The notes: generated by a model from the letters alone, not told the origin. A stretch of 64,000 nucleotides of DNA from Pycnopodia helianthoides (GCA_032158295.1 CM063251.1:9525016-9589015), one strand, 5' to 3'; counted from the first letter of the stretch, positions 25,201-35,392 are shown. Numbers and translations: made by a program.

Positions 25201-26192
25201 CGGGGTCTTGTGTTTGTGTTCAAATGTTGACTTTCAGTCTGATAAATACAATTCTGTTGATTATCAAAGACTACTTACCCATAATATACAAATGCAATAA
25301 ATCTTCTCTTAGTGCTTTTTCAAATTCAAACAGTAAAATTATTAACCTGTGTAGGTATTTTTTCTTCTCACTTCAATTCTGGTCTTGTACTCAAAATTCC
25401 GGTCCAGTAAATATTTAGAGCTACAAGCCCTGCAGTCTTGTGGGTTTCGCCCCAAATTATAGCCCTGCCGGCATTCCCCTGCCCCCCCCCCCCCCCACTT
25501 GAAAGTAATGCCCCCTCCCCCACCGAAAAGGTCCTGGCTATGCCGCTGCACATAAGATGTCAGTGCAAGAGCTTAAGAAGTCAAAAGTACTGATATTCAA
25601 AGTTGTTGCGAGGCTACAAAATGTGCTTAAATAAGGTTTACATATTCTTATAATCAACACCAACAGTATAGGCCTTGAATTTATAAATTCAATGCCTTCT
25701 GGTGTATTGTTAGTAGTTTTGTGAGCAAACATTTTTGTTAAATCAAAACTGCATATCGAGAGTGTGGAAAATATTTCTTTCAACATTTGAAATGTTCTCC
25801 ATAATGACAATACATCAGGCAGAACAACTTTGAAGGACATCTTCAATAACCTTATCTTTCATTGAAGGTTTGTGGTGCGAGTAATAGTGAAAAACTCCTT
25901 TTTACAAACCTTTTGATGTAAACTTATCCAGCTTTTCCACCAAGTCCATCCTGCCTACATCGATGAGAGATTTCTTTAACTTCCTTGACCAGACCGTCTG
26001 CTTACTATATTTTTTCCTCATCTTAATTAGAAATTTAAAGGCTTTCTGCTCCACTCGACGATTATTGTGATCTATTGTGTCAATTACTCCAGACGAAAAT
26101 CCACAATGTGTAGCGACATTCTCCCAGTCACTTGAAAGTTCCTCACTAAGTGTTCTGAAAAACTGTTCACACCTTATATCTGCAGCTGCCAT
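16207..26192 (-). CDS. Death-domain protein gene, copy A (4 coding exons)
   Basis: Exons on the minus strand are 26192-25910, 24670-24593, 23206-23132 and 16565-16207. Each internal donor and acceptor is GT/AG and every junction is phase 1, giving about 264 residues. Exon 1 starts at ATG 26192, two bases after an AG acceptor, so a 5' untranslated exon lies upstream. It encodes a death domain (residues about 8-90: LSSDWENVATHCGF, VIDTIDHNN, KLKKSLIDVGRMDLVEKL), a homotypic protein-interaction fold of innate-immune and apoptotic adaptors. Exons 2 and 3 are lysine-rich linkers (KKGPKISPKNKEATRKRR), possibly a nuclear signal. The last exon encodes about 118 residues of unknown type (RNWRFKVWRHHMI, NYFFHCCLQDSS) ending in TAA. 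The last intron (6.6 kb) carries the DIRS element. Paralogue of the gene at 50733-56106. The death domain is confident; the exon chain is inferred. Confidence 0.65.
16550..17150. repeat. Segmental duplication block 3, copy A
   Basis: Matches 50790-51480, including the acceptor and start of the last death-domain exon and about 500 bp of intron. Inside, about 16680-16745 holds a 'ccagtggcataactggatat' motif resembling the common 'ggcatagccaggac' dispersed repeat (compare 25530-25550). Confidence 0.8.
16825..17103 (-). other. Conserved open stretch in the last intron, possible relic exon
   Basis: A 92-codon minus-strand open frame (VEWTDLNCQTSMEHHMLVYK) preceded by an AG at about 17073. Its nucleotide sequence is well conserved in copy B at 51110-51400, but B has a one-base insertion that breaks the frame. 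It has no obvious donor and no recognisable domain. It could be a lost exon or part of an old repeat. Confidence 0.25.
17151..17925. repeat. Intron sequence with degenerate inverted motifs
   Basis: Contains motifs around 'ttgcaataagccggtctta' (17195-17220) and inverted relatives near 17640-17735 ('attgcaatcggtct', 'agaccggtttaagaccaatt'), and a trace at 51470-51550 in copy B. Probably an old inverted-repeat element lying just before the DIRS insertion. No gene. Confidence 0.4.
18160..18913 (+). pseudogene. DIRS gag-like protein, frameshifted near its C-terminus
   Basis: ATG at 18160 opens a 189-codon frame ending at 18729. The N-terminal part is acidic and Ser/Pro-rich (NVLEMDDLSDLSPHPTPSRH), followed by a basic patch (KKTRPKNRTKMSKKAKMG) and a short hydrophobic helix (GCLIQTMQAGFAELTSAFL). 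From 18707 another frame continues with an Arg/Gly/Tyr-rich tail (RGGDFRGSGHRRGFGYNS) to 18913, as expected of a nucleic-acid-binding gag C-terminus. The frame change near 18707 is probably a disabling indel. Confidence 0.65.
18982..20780 (+). pseudogene. DIRS reverse transcriptase-RNase H, one stop and one frameshift
   Basis: The RT spans 18982-19857 with LRPKKDGSYRMILNLKALNK, the palm SIDLRDAYYSVPI and catalytic Y-I-D-D at residues 196-199 (codons from 19567). An in-frame TGA at 19855-19857 interrupts it, and the same frame resumes at once. RNase H follows in 19873-20214 (IYTDASKTGWGA, catalytic Asp at residue 70 of that segment, then NYLELLA). A one-base frame change near 20210 leads into 20232-20780 (LYIDNTTAVAYINNMGG, AHIPGKQNTIADIESR, DIDLFASRLN). 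Three otherwise intact segments suggest a relatively young copy. Confidence 0.85.
20723..21793 (+). CDS. DIRS tyrosine recombinase
   Basis: Open frame of 356 codons overlapping the end of the RNase H frame. Catalytic residues are visible: first Arg at residue 204 (LTAQRVQTLHLL), H-x-x-R at 314-317 (PHSTRAAST) and the nucleophile Tyr at residue 350 (ARFYNKP). An N-terminal SAM-like region precedes them (WRSETKKQYSCYLRKWELFC). The real start is probably downstream of 20723, near residue 40, since the first part duplicates RNase H sequence in another frame. The enzyme would integrate the circular DNA intermediate. This is the only DIRS frame here with no visible break. Confidence 0.85.
   Translation: MLVPKADAHASDRPSANPILHGTTRIATRQASNTPASSQDESASLPFIRERLKDKGLSARVSDIIVSSWRSETKKQYSCYLRKWELFCSRGDINPIKPTIGNALTFLAELFDAGLSYSSINTSRSAKSAITLPIDGTQLGNHALTSRFMRGVFNSRPTFPRYKSIWDVGILLNYFNSIDSNDKISLKVLSKNVVTLLAILTAQRVQTLHLLHVHDVELSDTECCLRVQCLLKQTRPGVHQADINLPRYPENQKLCIVDNLREYIKRTQFVRAQESKLFISFQKPYGALSRDSLRRWIRDTLHIAGIDVSKFTPHSTRAASTSAAATAGVPIQTILLTAGWSGAQTFARFYNKPIIT
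22107..22363. mobile_element. Miniature non-autonomous DIRS relative, perfect 81-bp inverted repeats
   Basis: Bases 22107-22187 are perfectly inverted at 22283-22363. The inner parts (tctaccgaccatcatgacga) resemble a diverged version of the neighbouring DIRS terminal repeat, and the 95-bp centre contains 22254-22273, complementary to 17971-17990. I read it as an internally deleted element with only terminal and internal-complementary regions. It directly abuts the DIRS right terminus. Confidence 0.65.
22550..23345. repeat. Segmental duplication block 4, copy A
   Basis: Matches 51545-52320 and then 53850-53910. It contains the death-domain exon at 23206-23132. Shared runs include 'taaattccacagactaattt' and 'gatattactccatcctttca'. 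Confidence 0.85.
23366..23808. mobile_element. 443-bp MITE with TTAA target duplication
   Basis: TTAA at 23362-23365 and 23809-23812 flank ends that are imperfect inverses over about 35 bp (AGAGC...CAGGATGCTCT). The paralogous position in copy B (about 53910-53916) has a single TTAA and no insert, so this is a filled site against an empty site. TTAA specificity points to piggyBac-type transposase in trans. A second perfect 19-bp inverted pair, containing cgtcaccggcggct, lies inside at 23523-23541/23599-23617. Confidence 0.85.
23809..24690. repeat. Segmental duplication blocks 5 and 6, copy A
   Basis: 23809-24075 matches 53915-54175 and 24340-24690 matches 52855-53225, so the two blocks are in opposite order in the two copies. 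The second holds the exon 24670-24593. Between them, 24290-24335 has two 21-bp units of 'gtcataactatgacttatt'. Confidence 0.8.
24691..25554. other. Intron sequence with low-complexity repeat
   Basis: Between death-domain exons 1 and 2 of copy A. A run of 15 C at 25482-25496 and 'aaggtcctggctatgccgct' near 25530 belong to a common degenerate dispersed repeat (the ggcatagccagga type followed by a G-run). No homologue of copy B's extra exon (54368-54297) was found here. Confidence 0.5.
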
Positions 26193-26200
26193 TTCTTCAA
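25555..26200. repeat. Segmental duplication block 7, copy A (includes the death-domain exon)
   Basis: Collinear with 55455-56110. Intronic sequence, donor and coding exon are all recognisable. The exon is exactly 283 nt in both copies. Confidence 0.9.
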
Positions 26201-26255
26201 ATGGGGATGAAAAATATATATATATATATATATATATAGACAATCCCGCCCCTCA

Positions 26256-26703
26256 GTGAGACAAATTAAGAAACTCATTAGCCACATTCTCACTAAGAAT
26301 TTGTTTTCATTTACTGACAGACATTTTGTACAGGTACAGGGTACAGCCATGGGTACTAAAATGGCACCCTCATATACCAACCTAGTCATGTCTGACTTGG
26401 AGGACAGACTCCTGTCCTCTGCCCCCAACCGCCCACTAGTTTGGTGGAGATTTATTGATGACATTTTCTCCATATGGTGTGGTGGTCAAGACAGCTTGGA
26501 TGAGTTTATCGACCATAAACTCATTCCACCCCACCATAAAGTTCACTACTGAATGCTCTCTCACAAGTGTAAACTTTCTAGATGTTACCGTAACTAAATC
26601 CCCTAATGGCATTATTACTGATGTATACAGCAAACCCACTGACACCCACCAGTATCTTCTCTCCAACAGTTGCCACCCTAGTCACTGTAAGACGCCATTT
26701 TAG
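26256..26703 (+). pseudogene. Penelope-like RT fragment, + strand part
   Basis: Carries the RT palm: MGTKMAPSYTNLVMSDLEDR, then the catalytic I-D-D of WWRFIDDIFSIWCGG and, after a frame change near 26515, a fragment containing TECSLTSVNFLDVTVTK. It stops about 10 codons later, where the minus-strand arm begins. No endonuclease domain follows. Confidence 0.8.
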
Positions 26704-27882
26704 TACCCATTGCGGTACTATGAACTAAATGTCTGTCAGTAAATGAAAAAATGTTCTTAGTGAGAATGTGGTTAATGAGTTCCTTAATTTGTCTCACTGA
26801 GGGGCGGGATTGTCTATTGGCCCTGAGAGCAGAGACACAAGCACTCATGCCTTCATTATGGGGTATGTTAGTATACAATGAAGAAACATCCAGAGTAACC
26901 AGAATAGCAGAGTCAGGTATTTGATGTTTGACTTCCTCTGGAGGAAGTCTGTGGTATTCTTTATGAAGGACGGGATGCGGGAGACTAAGGGGTTGAGGAA
27001 ACTATTGACAAACTCAGAAATGCGTTCTGTAGGGCTACCATTACCGGATACAATGGGTCGACCCGGGTTGTTTGGGCTTGTGTATCTTTGGTAGAAGCGT
27101 GCTGTACGGGGGTCCTGTGGGAGGAGATAGTTAAACGTATCTTTCTCAATACCCTTGGCATTGTGAATTTTAACCAGAGTGTCACTAATTTGTTTGCAAA
27201 ATGATTGAGTAGGGTCAGTGTCACATTCAATATAATGTTGCTGAGCTGTCTGAGGCCCTAGTCATGTGTGTTCATGACTACAACTGCGGACCCCTTGTCA
27301 GCTCATTTAATCACCATGTCTGGTGATTGGCGGAGCTGTGTTAGGGCGTGGCATTCATCTTGGGGGAGGTTATTGGGTGTCGAGGTGTTGGGGACCTTAA
27401 GAACCTCAGAGTTGACTGAATTGATGTAAGCGTCTAGAGCCACATCTCGGTTCTCAGGGGGTACCCAACTACTCTTTTCCTTGAAGCGGTTGCGGGTGGG
27501 TTGGATCTCAACAGATGACTCGTCATCTGTGGATGGCTCTACATGAAAATATTCACGTAGGCGTAACCTACTGTTGAATTGGGCCATGTCCTGTTGGAAG
27601 ACAGTTGGTTAGGCTCTCTGGGTGTGGGGCAAAACTTGAGGCCCCTTGAAAGGAGTTTAATCTGTTGGTCGGTTAAGACTTTGTCAGACATATTAACTAC
27701 TGTACGTGTTGTATCTGACGACCTTTCAGGGGGGTGAACAATAGTTGGCCTCTCAGTGCTGTGGAAACGTCTATGAATGTATTTCTTATGGTTAGCTGGG
27801 ACATTCATGCGTTTCTTGTTCTGTTTGTCCGTTAGGGTGGAACGTAGGTGGTTGACATTAGATAGTAGGACAACATGTAAAT

Positions 27883-28313
27883 GTGACCCGCTCTGTGAAA
27901 ATGAGTCAGATGTTGACAATTTAAAGAATTGGATTATATACATGGCTGGAAAGATCATACCAACAGCAGTAATTTGGTATATGTCTAAGCTCTGGGGTGT
28001 ATCGCGTTGCTGAGTTACTCCCGTTTGAAATTAGCCAGTATATAATTTTTTGTTGAAAACGAATTACAAGTAAATTGATGTTTAAAATTACCATTTCGCT
28101 CTAACATATAAGCAAAAGGATACAAATTAGACTAAAGTATGATCACAAAATTGTTGTTTTGATAGCTTTATTGACTAAAATTTAGTGTTCTGAAAGTTTA
28201 CCATGCAAATATAGATCTTAAACAAGTTTTTTTTAAATACTTTTTACATTGAAATGTCCATTAAACAATAATGCATTGGGCGACATCTGACTCATTTTCA
28301 CAGAGCGGGTCAC
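27883..28313. mobile_element. 431-bp MITE inserted in the Penelope-like coding region
   Basis: Perfect 31-bp inverted ends at 27883-27913 and 28283-28313 (beginning GTGACCCGCTCTGTGAAAAT), flanked by AAAT on both sides (27879-27882, 28314-28317). It splits the Penelope N-terminal coding sequence, so it arrived after that element. No ORF of its own. Confidence 0.85.
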
Positions 28314-28670
28314 AAATGTTCATACTCTTGAATGGAGCATGACTCTTGGAGTTGAGATTCAGTCTCTGTTATCTCAAGTAACTGGTTATCAATGTATTGT
28401 TGGCCTTGATCTTCCAGTAACCTGAGCAGATGGAAAGACGTGGTAGTGAGTGTCTTATTCCATTTCTTCAAAAATGAGGGTTCAAGGTCCCCAAAGGAAG
28501 GGGCACACTTGATCTGGAGCCCTTTAGGGATGATCCGGGATAAACAATAAAAACGGTAGTTATCAAGATGTGACAAGTAACGAATGTTCTTTTCTTTAAG
28601 CTTTCGTAGTTTACGGAAAAGGCACTTGGTGTCAGAAGCAAGTGCCATGGTGAGTTATGTCATGGAAAAA

Positions 28671-28850
28671 GTTAACACAATCCTGTAGAGAGAACGGATT
28701 ATGAAACCTGTGGACAAAACGGGTTATTTATAAACATGTACAAAGACAAAGTTAACACAATCCTGTAGAGAGAACGGATTATGAAACCTGAGGACAAAAC
28801 GGGTTATTTATAAACATGTACAAAGACAAAGTTAACACAATCCTTGCTGG
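28671..28850. repeat. 80-bp tandem repeat, about 2.2 units
   Basis: Units start at 28671, 28751 and 28831 with gttaacacaatcctgtagag; the first two are nearly identical and the third is partial. It lies immediately upstream (minus sense) of the Penelope-like ORF, where such elements often carry repeated 5' sequence. 28851-29189 has no recognised feature. Confidence 0.8.
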
Positions 28851-29189
28851 ACCAAGTGGGAAACATGAAAGGACAGGATTACAGGGCACTATAGATGCAG
28901 CTAACAATAGGGAACAGGACAGAAGTTTATACAAAAATGTGGAAAGGGGGGTAATTATAGAACAAGTCTGTGGAGAGAAGGGGTTCTTAGGAAAAGAACA
29001 GGTCAATCTAAAAAAAAAAACTTGTTGAGAAAAAGAACGGTAAAAGTTAGCCAGTGGAGAGAACATTATGTTATTAACAGGTTGATTTTTAAAACAACTT
29101 ATTGGGAAAAAGAAGGGAAAACAATTTAACCAGTGAAGAAAACAGGTTATTAACAGTAACTGTATTTATATTACATAAAATAAACAAAC

Positions 29190-30375
29190 AATGGAAAGTC
29201 ATTGGCTCTATCATACAGTTGTATCGTTCTGTTTCCCTTGCGGGCATTACCAAAAAGCTCAAAAACATTCGTTTTTTATGTTAAAGTATCAATTCAATGA
29301 TAAAAGTGCTTTTGTGGATTTTCACAATCATCCAGTCAATCATGAACCCGCTGAAGAACAACAAGTCCATTCCCGCATAAGATATTCTCAATATTCTCTC
29401 AATTTAGAAAGCAGAAAAATATTCATGATTTAAATGTTAGCCCCATAAACAGTGACAAGGAGGGAGTCTAGAGCATTGGCACTACTTATGGGCCTACCCC
29501 CTTTTGATCCTTTCACTTTTTACAGCCACCATTTAGTGTTTTCTGCTGGGTTTCTGCCATTGCCAGTATATGATTAATTTATCAAAGAATCAATTGTTAC
29601 ATAATTTGGCAACTTGATGGGTAATATAACAACAGTGTGAGGAGCAGGTCTTTAGTGCTTGGACTGCGTCAAACAGTGGACCCAGCTGAAGATGGGTAGT
29701 AACTACCACGCACTCTCAATGACTTCTAATTTTGGTCCATCCATGTACATGTAGCAGTCCACCATTGTTGATGCCAAAGTGCATTGTTTTGTATTTGCCT
29801 GATGTTGAACTTTGGTAGCCAGATTTTGGACCATTTCTGCAACTCTTCACTATCCTTTGGATTCTTAATAGTGTCATCTGGTCAACTGCAGTGATTATTT
29901 TGGTATCGTCGGCTGAACATAGATTGACTTGACATATGGTTTGGAAGGTCGTTTATATAGAAGACAAAGAGTAGAGCCTAGAGGTCCAAGAACTGAGCCC
30001 TGCGGGACACCACGTAGTATATCTGCTTGAGATGGGTGGGGCATTTTGGTGGGGAACCTTGGCATAGTCAAGAAATATCCACTGCAGTCCACTCATATAA
30101 ACTTGCCGTCACTTCTTCTAATGTCTCAAATAGATTGATCAAACACAATTTTCCTTTCATGAACCCATGTTGTCTGTCTGAAAGTCCACTTTGATCTTAG
30201 ACGTGTTCCAGCAGTCTGTTTTTGATGATTGTTACATAGTATGCACGATAGGCTCACAGGTCTGTAGTTACCAGCTTTTTATTATTACCCCTTTCTTGAA
30301 TATTGATGTCACTCGTGCCAACTTTCACTCTTTTGGCAATTTCCCCATGTCCAGTGACTTTTCTGGAATATGATG
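29190..30375 (-). repeat. Segmental duplication block 8, copy A, with a decayed non-LTR RT
   Basis: Matches 56845-58229. On the minus strand, from about 30370 to 29640, are scraps of a non-LTR reverse transcriptase (RGVPQGSVLGPL near 30000). The same fragment is longer in copy B. The block ends exactly at 30375, where the Gypsy LTR begins. Confidence 0.8.
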
Positions 30376-30574
30376 TGTAGCGGTATGCCATTAGTAGACT
30401 GACTCAAGTCTAATGTTTATTTCCCATAATGCATCTCCTTATAACATGGCTGCTCACATGTAACTACTATGCTCGTATCATCTTGAATAAAGCTCGACTA
30501 GCCTCTAACTAAACAAAGTTGTCAACCTTCTCTTTATGGAGTCAGTAAGTACAGGAACTACCTCTTAATTCATT

Positions 30575-31502
30575 ATGGCCACTTTCGGCTCTATTGGAGA
30601 ATTTTTCAACAAGAAAGAGACATGGCTAATGTACACCGATCGTCTTGGTGAATATTTCACAACGAACAATATCACTGACGCAACACGCAAACGGGCCATA
30701 CTTAACTCCGTCGTTGGTTCACAAACATATAAGCTGATCAGCGTTCTTCTTGCACCAACGAAACCCAACGAAGCTACATACCAAGAGCTAGTGGATAAAA
30801 TAGAGAAGCATTTCAAGCCTACAAAGTCTAGCATCATCGCCCGTTTTCAGTTCAACAGCCGATATTGACGGTCTGGTGAGTCAATTGCTGAATATTTAGC
30901 AGCACTGTGTGCACTTGCAAGTGACTGTAACTACGGACAGAATCTTAATGATAGAGAGACTGGCTTGTTTGTGGTGTGCAGGATGAAAGGATCCAGAAAT
31001 CCCTGCTTGCCCAACCTGAGGACAAACTCGACATAAAGCACACAGTGGAACTTGCACAATCAATACAGCTTGCAGGTGACCAGGCTAAAATGCTGACAGC
31101 CTCTTCCAGTTCCAGCGCCACCGCAGATTCAAGTTCCAGTGTCAATGCTTTAAAAAAAAAAAACAGGCCCAATGCTCAAAGCAAAGTAAGTCCAATCAAT
31201 GGCAACAATCTGACACGCCGTAGACCAACACAGCAACAACAGCCCAGAAAAACCTTGTGGAAATTGTGGTACTTTTCACAAGAGGTTTGAATGTCCAGCC
31301 TATGGCAAAACTTGTCACAAGTGCAACAAAAAGAATCACTACGGTGATTACTGCCGAAGCAGCCGCCGCATATAGCGTCAACCCCGACTCCTACTCGGAG
31401 GACAACTCTATTGTTGATGAGCAAGAACTTTTCCACATTCGAGCCCTAGACCAAACCAACCTAAACTCGGAGCATGACATCAATGCTATACACTTGTGGT
31501 GA
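30575..31502 (+). pseudogene. Gypsy gag remnant with two zinc knuckles
   Basis: ATG at 30575 opens a 97-codon capsid-like segment that hits a stop at 30868; related sequence continues in other frames. Around 31240-31360 two Cys-His knuckles can be read, the second a clear C-x2-C-x4-H-x4-C; the first has one residue fewer before the His. An A-run at 31152-31161 is a likely frameshift site. At least three breaks. Confidence 0.75.
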
Positions 31503-33926
31503 ATGGCGCACATATTCCCATCCAACTTGACACAGGTGCACATTGTAATGTCCTACCCATGAAGCTCTACAATGTCATCGCACCGCCTAAGTCTATTGAC
31601 AGTTCTAAGACAACCACGCTCATAGCTTATGGAGGGAACGAGCTCCACACAGATGGGCTAGCTACACTCCCATGCCGCATTGAATCATCACAGACTGATC
31701 ACATGATTGACTTTCACATTGTTGATACCCAAGTGAAAGCTATACTCGGATGACTGATCGCCTCCGCCTAGGCCTGTTGTCTGTCAATAACATGGTCTAC
31801 CACGTCTCAACTGACACAACATCGACACAGATCTTCAAAGATTACAAAGACCTGTTTGACGGCTCCCTCGGGTCACTACCTGTCATCTACACATGACCAT
31901 CGACCCTAATGCCACACCAGTTGTACGTCCCCCACGGCACATCCCAGCAGCGATGCAAGACAAGGTCAAGTCCGAACTCAAGCGCATGACTACTCTCAGT
32001 GTGATCACTCCAGTCTCCGAACCGACGGACTGGGTTTCCTCCATGGTCGCAACTCATAAGAAAAACACCAAAAAGATTCGCTTATGCATCGACCCTTGGA
32101 CCTTAACCAAGCCCTTAAGCGCCTGCACCACCCTACATGAACAGTAGAGGAAGTTGCCGCCCGTATGGATGGTGCCACCGTTTTCTCAGTGCTTGATGCC
32201 AAATGCTCCTTCTGGCAGATCCTCCTCGATTATCAGTCATCATTGCTGACTACATTTAGCACGTTTTCTCCGCATACCCTATGGTATTTGTTCTGCCTGA
32301 TGTATACCAGAGAACCATGGAGCAGTTGTTTGCTGATCTGCCATGCTCCATCATCGTAGATGACATTCTAGTTGGTGGACGTACCAAAGAGGAACATGAT
32401 CAAAACCTCAAAACTGTCCTTAATCGGATACGCAAAATCAACAAAATCAAAATCATCTCAACCCCACGAAATGCCGATTTGGTCTTACACGAGTGTCATA
32501 CGTCGGTCATGTCTTCACTGCCACTGGCCTTAGGCCTGATCCAGCCAAAGTCAATGCTATCAACGACATGCTTCCACCTCAGGACATCACTGCCTTACAA
32601 CGCTTCCTTGGCATGGTGACATACCTGGCCAAGTTCATACCGAATCTAAGCGACCTAGCGACCCCACTACGCGAGCTCACACATAATGACGTTCATTGGT
32701 GCTGGTTGGACCGTCACAACGCAGTATTTTGGGAAATCAAGGCCAAGATCGCTCATGCACGGACACTCAAGCACTTTGATGTCAAGAAGCCAGTCACAGT
32801 GACCTGCGATGCTTCAAAGTTTGGCCTTGGTGCAGCCTGCCTACAAGAGGGCGACCCTGTCGCGTAAGTCACGTACGCTTTGCGCACTATGACCAACACC
32901 GAACAACGGTATGCGCAGATTGAAAAGGAACTGCTTGCCGTTGTGTTTTTGCCTGCACCAAGTTCCATGACTACATATACACAGTAAAGACATTATAGTT
33001 GAAACCGATCACAAGCCATTGGTCACCATTGTCAAAAAGCCTCTGCTCAGTGCCCCTGCCCGGCTTCAACGCATGCTTCTTCGGTTGCAAAAGTATAACA
33101 TCACCCTTGTGTACAAGAAAGGGAATGAACTTTTTATCGCCAACACTTTGTCACGTGCTCCCATGTCAACAACTGGTACCGAAAAACAGCTAACTGACGT
33201 CATCAGTTGCGGATGGCCTTCAAACGCCAACAATGCCCCACCCGATGCTCGCCCATACTTCCCATTCAGAGATGAACCGACTCGAACGTGGCATCATCTT
33301 TAAGGGACAACAGACCATTATTCCCAAGTCACTGCGTACGGAATACACTAAATTACTGCATGAAGGTCACACAGGTATCAAAGCTACCAAACGCAGAGCC
33401 AGATATATAGTTTACTGGCCATCAATGTTCATGGGTATCGAACAATCCGTCTCTGGATGCACAGTTTGCAATGCTACCAAAGCCCACCAACAGAAAGAAC
33501 CATTGAAAAGCTACCCACCACCCAGTCTCCCCAGGGAACTTATCGGTGTTTACCTATTCCATTGGAATGGCATGGATTACCTAGCCCTTGGCGACGCATA
33601 CTCCGGCTGGTTTGACTTCGCTTCGCTCGACAACACCTGTGCCTCCACAGTCATTGAGGTACTCAAGAGACAATTTTCCATCCACGGAATCCCCCGTATC
33701 GTCATCAGTGACAACGCACGACAATTTGATTGCTTTGCCTTCAAACAGTTTGCAGTCATGGGGTTTCAACAAGTATACAACAAGTAGTCCCTACTACCCT
33801 CAGTCCAACAGACTTGCAGAAAGCTCTGTCAAGCGCGCCAAACTACTCCTTGAGAAGACAAAATACAAAGGATCCGACCTTCACCGAAATTTGCTGAACA
33901 TTCACAACGTCCCAACCAACCCTTAA
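31496..33926 (+). pseudogene. Gypsy pol remnant: protease, RT, RNase H, integrase
   Basis: The protease is at 31496-31753 with its active-site D-T-G. RT pieces lie at 31893-32147 and 32165-32470, including a V-D-D-I-L catalytic motif near 32360. RNase H is at 32493-32867, with T-C-D-A-S containing the catalytic Asp near 32808. The integrase is at 33233-33787, with an H-x3-H...C-x2-C zinc-binding domain near 33360-33470 and a core containing D and D (GDAYSG; SDNARQFD). Segments are in at least five frames, so no polyprotein is possible. Confidence 0.85.
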
Positions 33927-34532
33927 CTTGGCTCAACTTCCCAACGTCTCATGTCACGGCATCTTTGAACAACCATCCCCACCTCGACGCCACTCCTTTA
34001 ACCCACCGTCTACACACGCATCACAGCGCAGTTACGAAAGCGACTCCAGCAGCAGAAGTCTTCATAATATGACAAATTCGCCAAACCCCTCCGACCACTG
34101 AACCCAGGGCAAGTTATCCGTCTCCAATCACCCAAAGGACACGATCAGCTTGGCATTGTCCGAAGGCATTCCGGCAACCCCAGATTCTATATCGTCAATG
34201 CCCAAGGCAAGCTATACTGCCGAAACCGTCGACACCTCTTACCCGTCTCTGAACCACTCCCACAACAACAGCACTTGCCCGACTTCTACATGCCTCCGCA
34301 GGAACCTCTACCACTACCCGCCATCGCCCAAGCCCTTCTACCAAAACCCGCTATAGACCGAACCATTGGCCATTAATGATTATGAAGGACTCCCTCTGTC
34401 TGGCACTATTTTAAATAAATTTTGCCACATAAGGGGCTAGAAACGTTTGTTCAACGTCCTCTTTTTTTTTAGTGGGTAAAAGTCGGAATTATACGGTGTC
34501 TATTATTCACAAATTCCTACAGAAACCATGTT
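33927..34532 (+). other. Gypsy 3' region
   Basis: Low-similarity coding tail and 3' untranslated sequence. 34365-34480 ('gaaggactccctctgtctgg' and a T-run after 'cgtcctc') is shared with 60550-60690. No LTR end defined. Confidence 0.5.
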
Positions 34533-34723
34533 TTTTACGTTGTTATATCGCCATAGTCTGGCACTATATCACTGTTACATCGCCGTAGTGTGGCGATATG
34601 CCGTACTATTGCGTTATATCGTTGTAATATTGCGTTGTTTCGCCGTACTATTGAGTAATATTGCCGTATTTATTGGGATATATCGGGGTATTTTATTGCG
34701 TTATATCACCGTAGGCTACTATT
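34533..34723. repeat. Minisatellite of about 21-bp 'gttatatcgccgtactattg' units
   Basis: Degenerate tandem units in one orientation. The same unit appears at 36288-36311, 36965-37125 (both orientations) and 37608-37700 (inverted). The array is interrupted by the foldback at 34724. Confidence 0.75.
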
Positions 34724-35392
34724 GGGTCATTCCGTGTCAATTCAACACGCTTTTGGACCTGACCGTCACGGATTAAAATGAAATTTTGTGTGCTGATTGG
34801 ACTCAATGAGAAACCCCCAGAACCGAAATTTTTTGTCGTTCGGTTGATTACTTTTTGAGATATGGGTTAACGAACTTTTGACTAATTAGCATGACCTGCT
34901 GTGTTTGGACATTCATATCTCCAAAAGTAAAGCACCTACAGAGATAAAATTTACATCATTTTAAAGCTCTTGAAATGGCCCGCATTTGATAACATAAAAT
35001 CAAAATTATACTGCTTACCACAACAAAGTTACGCAAAAATATGACCTTTGACCTTGATTTGCAAAAATGCGTATTTTTCAAAATGCGTAATTTTTTTTCC
35101 AATTTTAGCTTAAGATGTAAGCAACATTTTCAAAAAAAAATTTGGATGGGCACTCTTACAGTTTTTTAGTTATGATTATTTGAACATTAAAATGTACGTA
35201 TTGTACATGTTCAAATGTACACGTACAGTGTATTATGTATAGTAATGTGTAATGTAGATTTAATAGATGGGGATAAAGAAAATAATTTGTTTTTACCCCT
35301 TACATTGTTGTGTATTAAGTACTGTATACTCAGTTCTGTGAAAAGAAATCTACTGGCAAATCACTCGGGGGGGGGGGGGGGGGTCATACCAT

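Larger units (their letters stand above)
26239..28850 (-). mobile_element. Penelope-like retroelement with an internal strand switch
   Basis: On the minus strand, from 28648 down to 26699, pieces of a Penelope-type protein appear in order: an N-terminal coiled region (28310-28648, FRKLRKLKEKNIRYLSHL), a middle region, the KGSAVVV motif near 27290, PGRPIVS near 27060 and YTNIPHNEG near 26870. The RT then switches to the + strand at 26241-26703 (GTAMGTKMAPSY, WWRFIDDIFSIW). About 120 bp (26239-26362 and 26699-26812) are present in both orientations. The GIY-YIG endonuclease is not seen. It is inserted just upstream of the death-domain exon of copy A, next to a (TA)n run at 26215-26238. Confidence 0.85.
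30376..34490 (+). mobile_element. Gypsy-type LTR retrotransposon, heavily decayed
   Basis: Begins TGTAGCGGTATGCC at the point where block 8 homology to copy B stops; copy B continues unbroken, so B shows the empty site. A possible 5' LTR of about 180 bp carries AATAAA at 30486-30491. Coding order gag, protease, RT, RNase H, integrase identifies Gypsy/Metaviridae. No matching 3' LTR was found; the 3' part (34365-34490) resembles 60540-60690. Many stops and frame changes; not functional. Confidence 0.85.
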
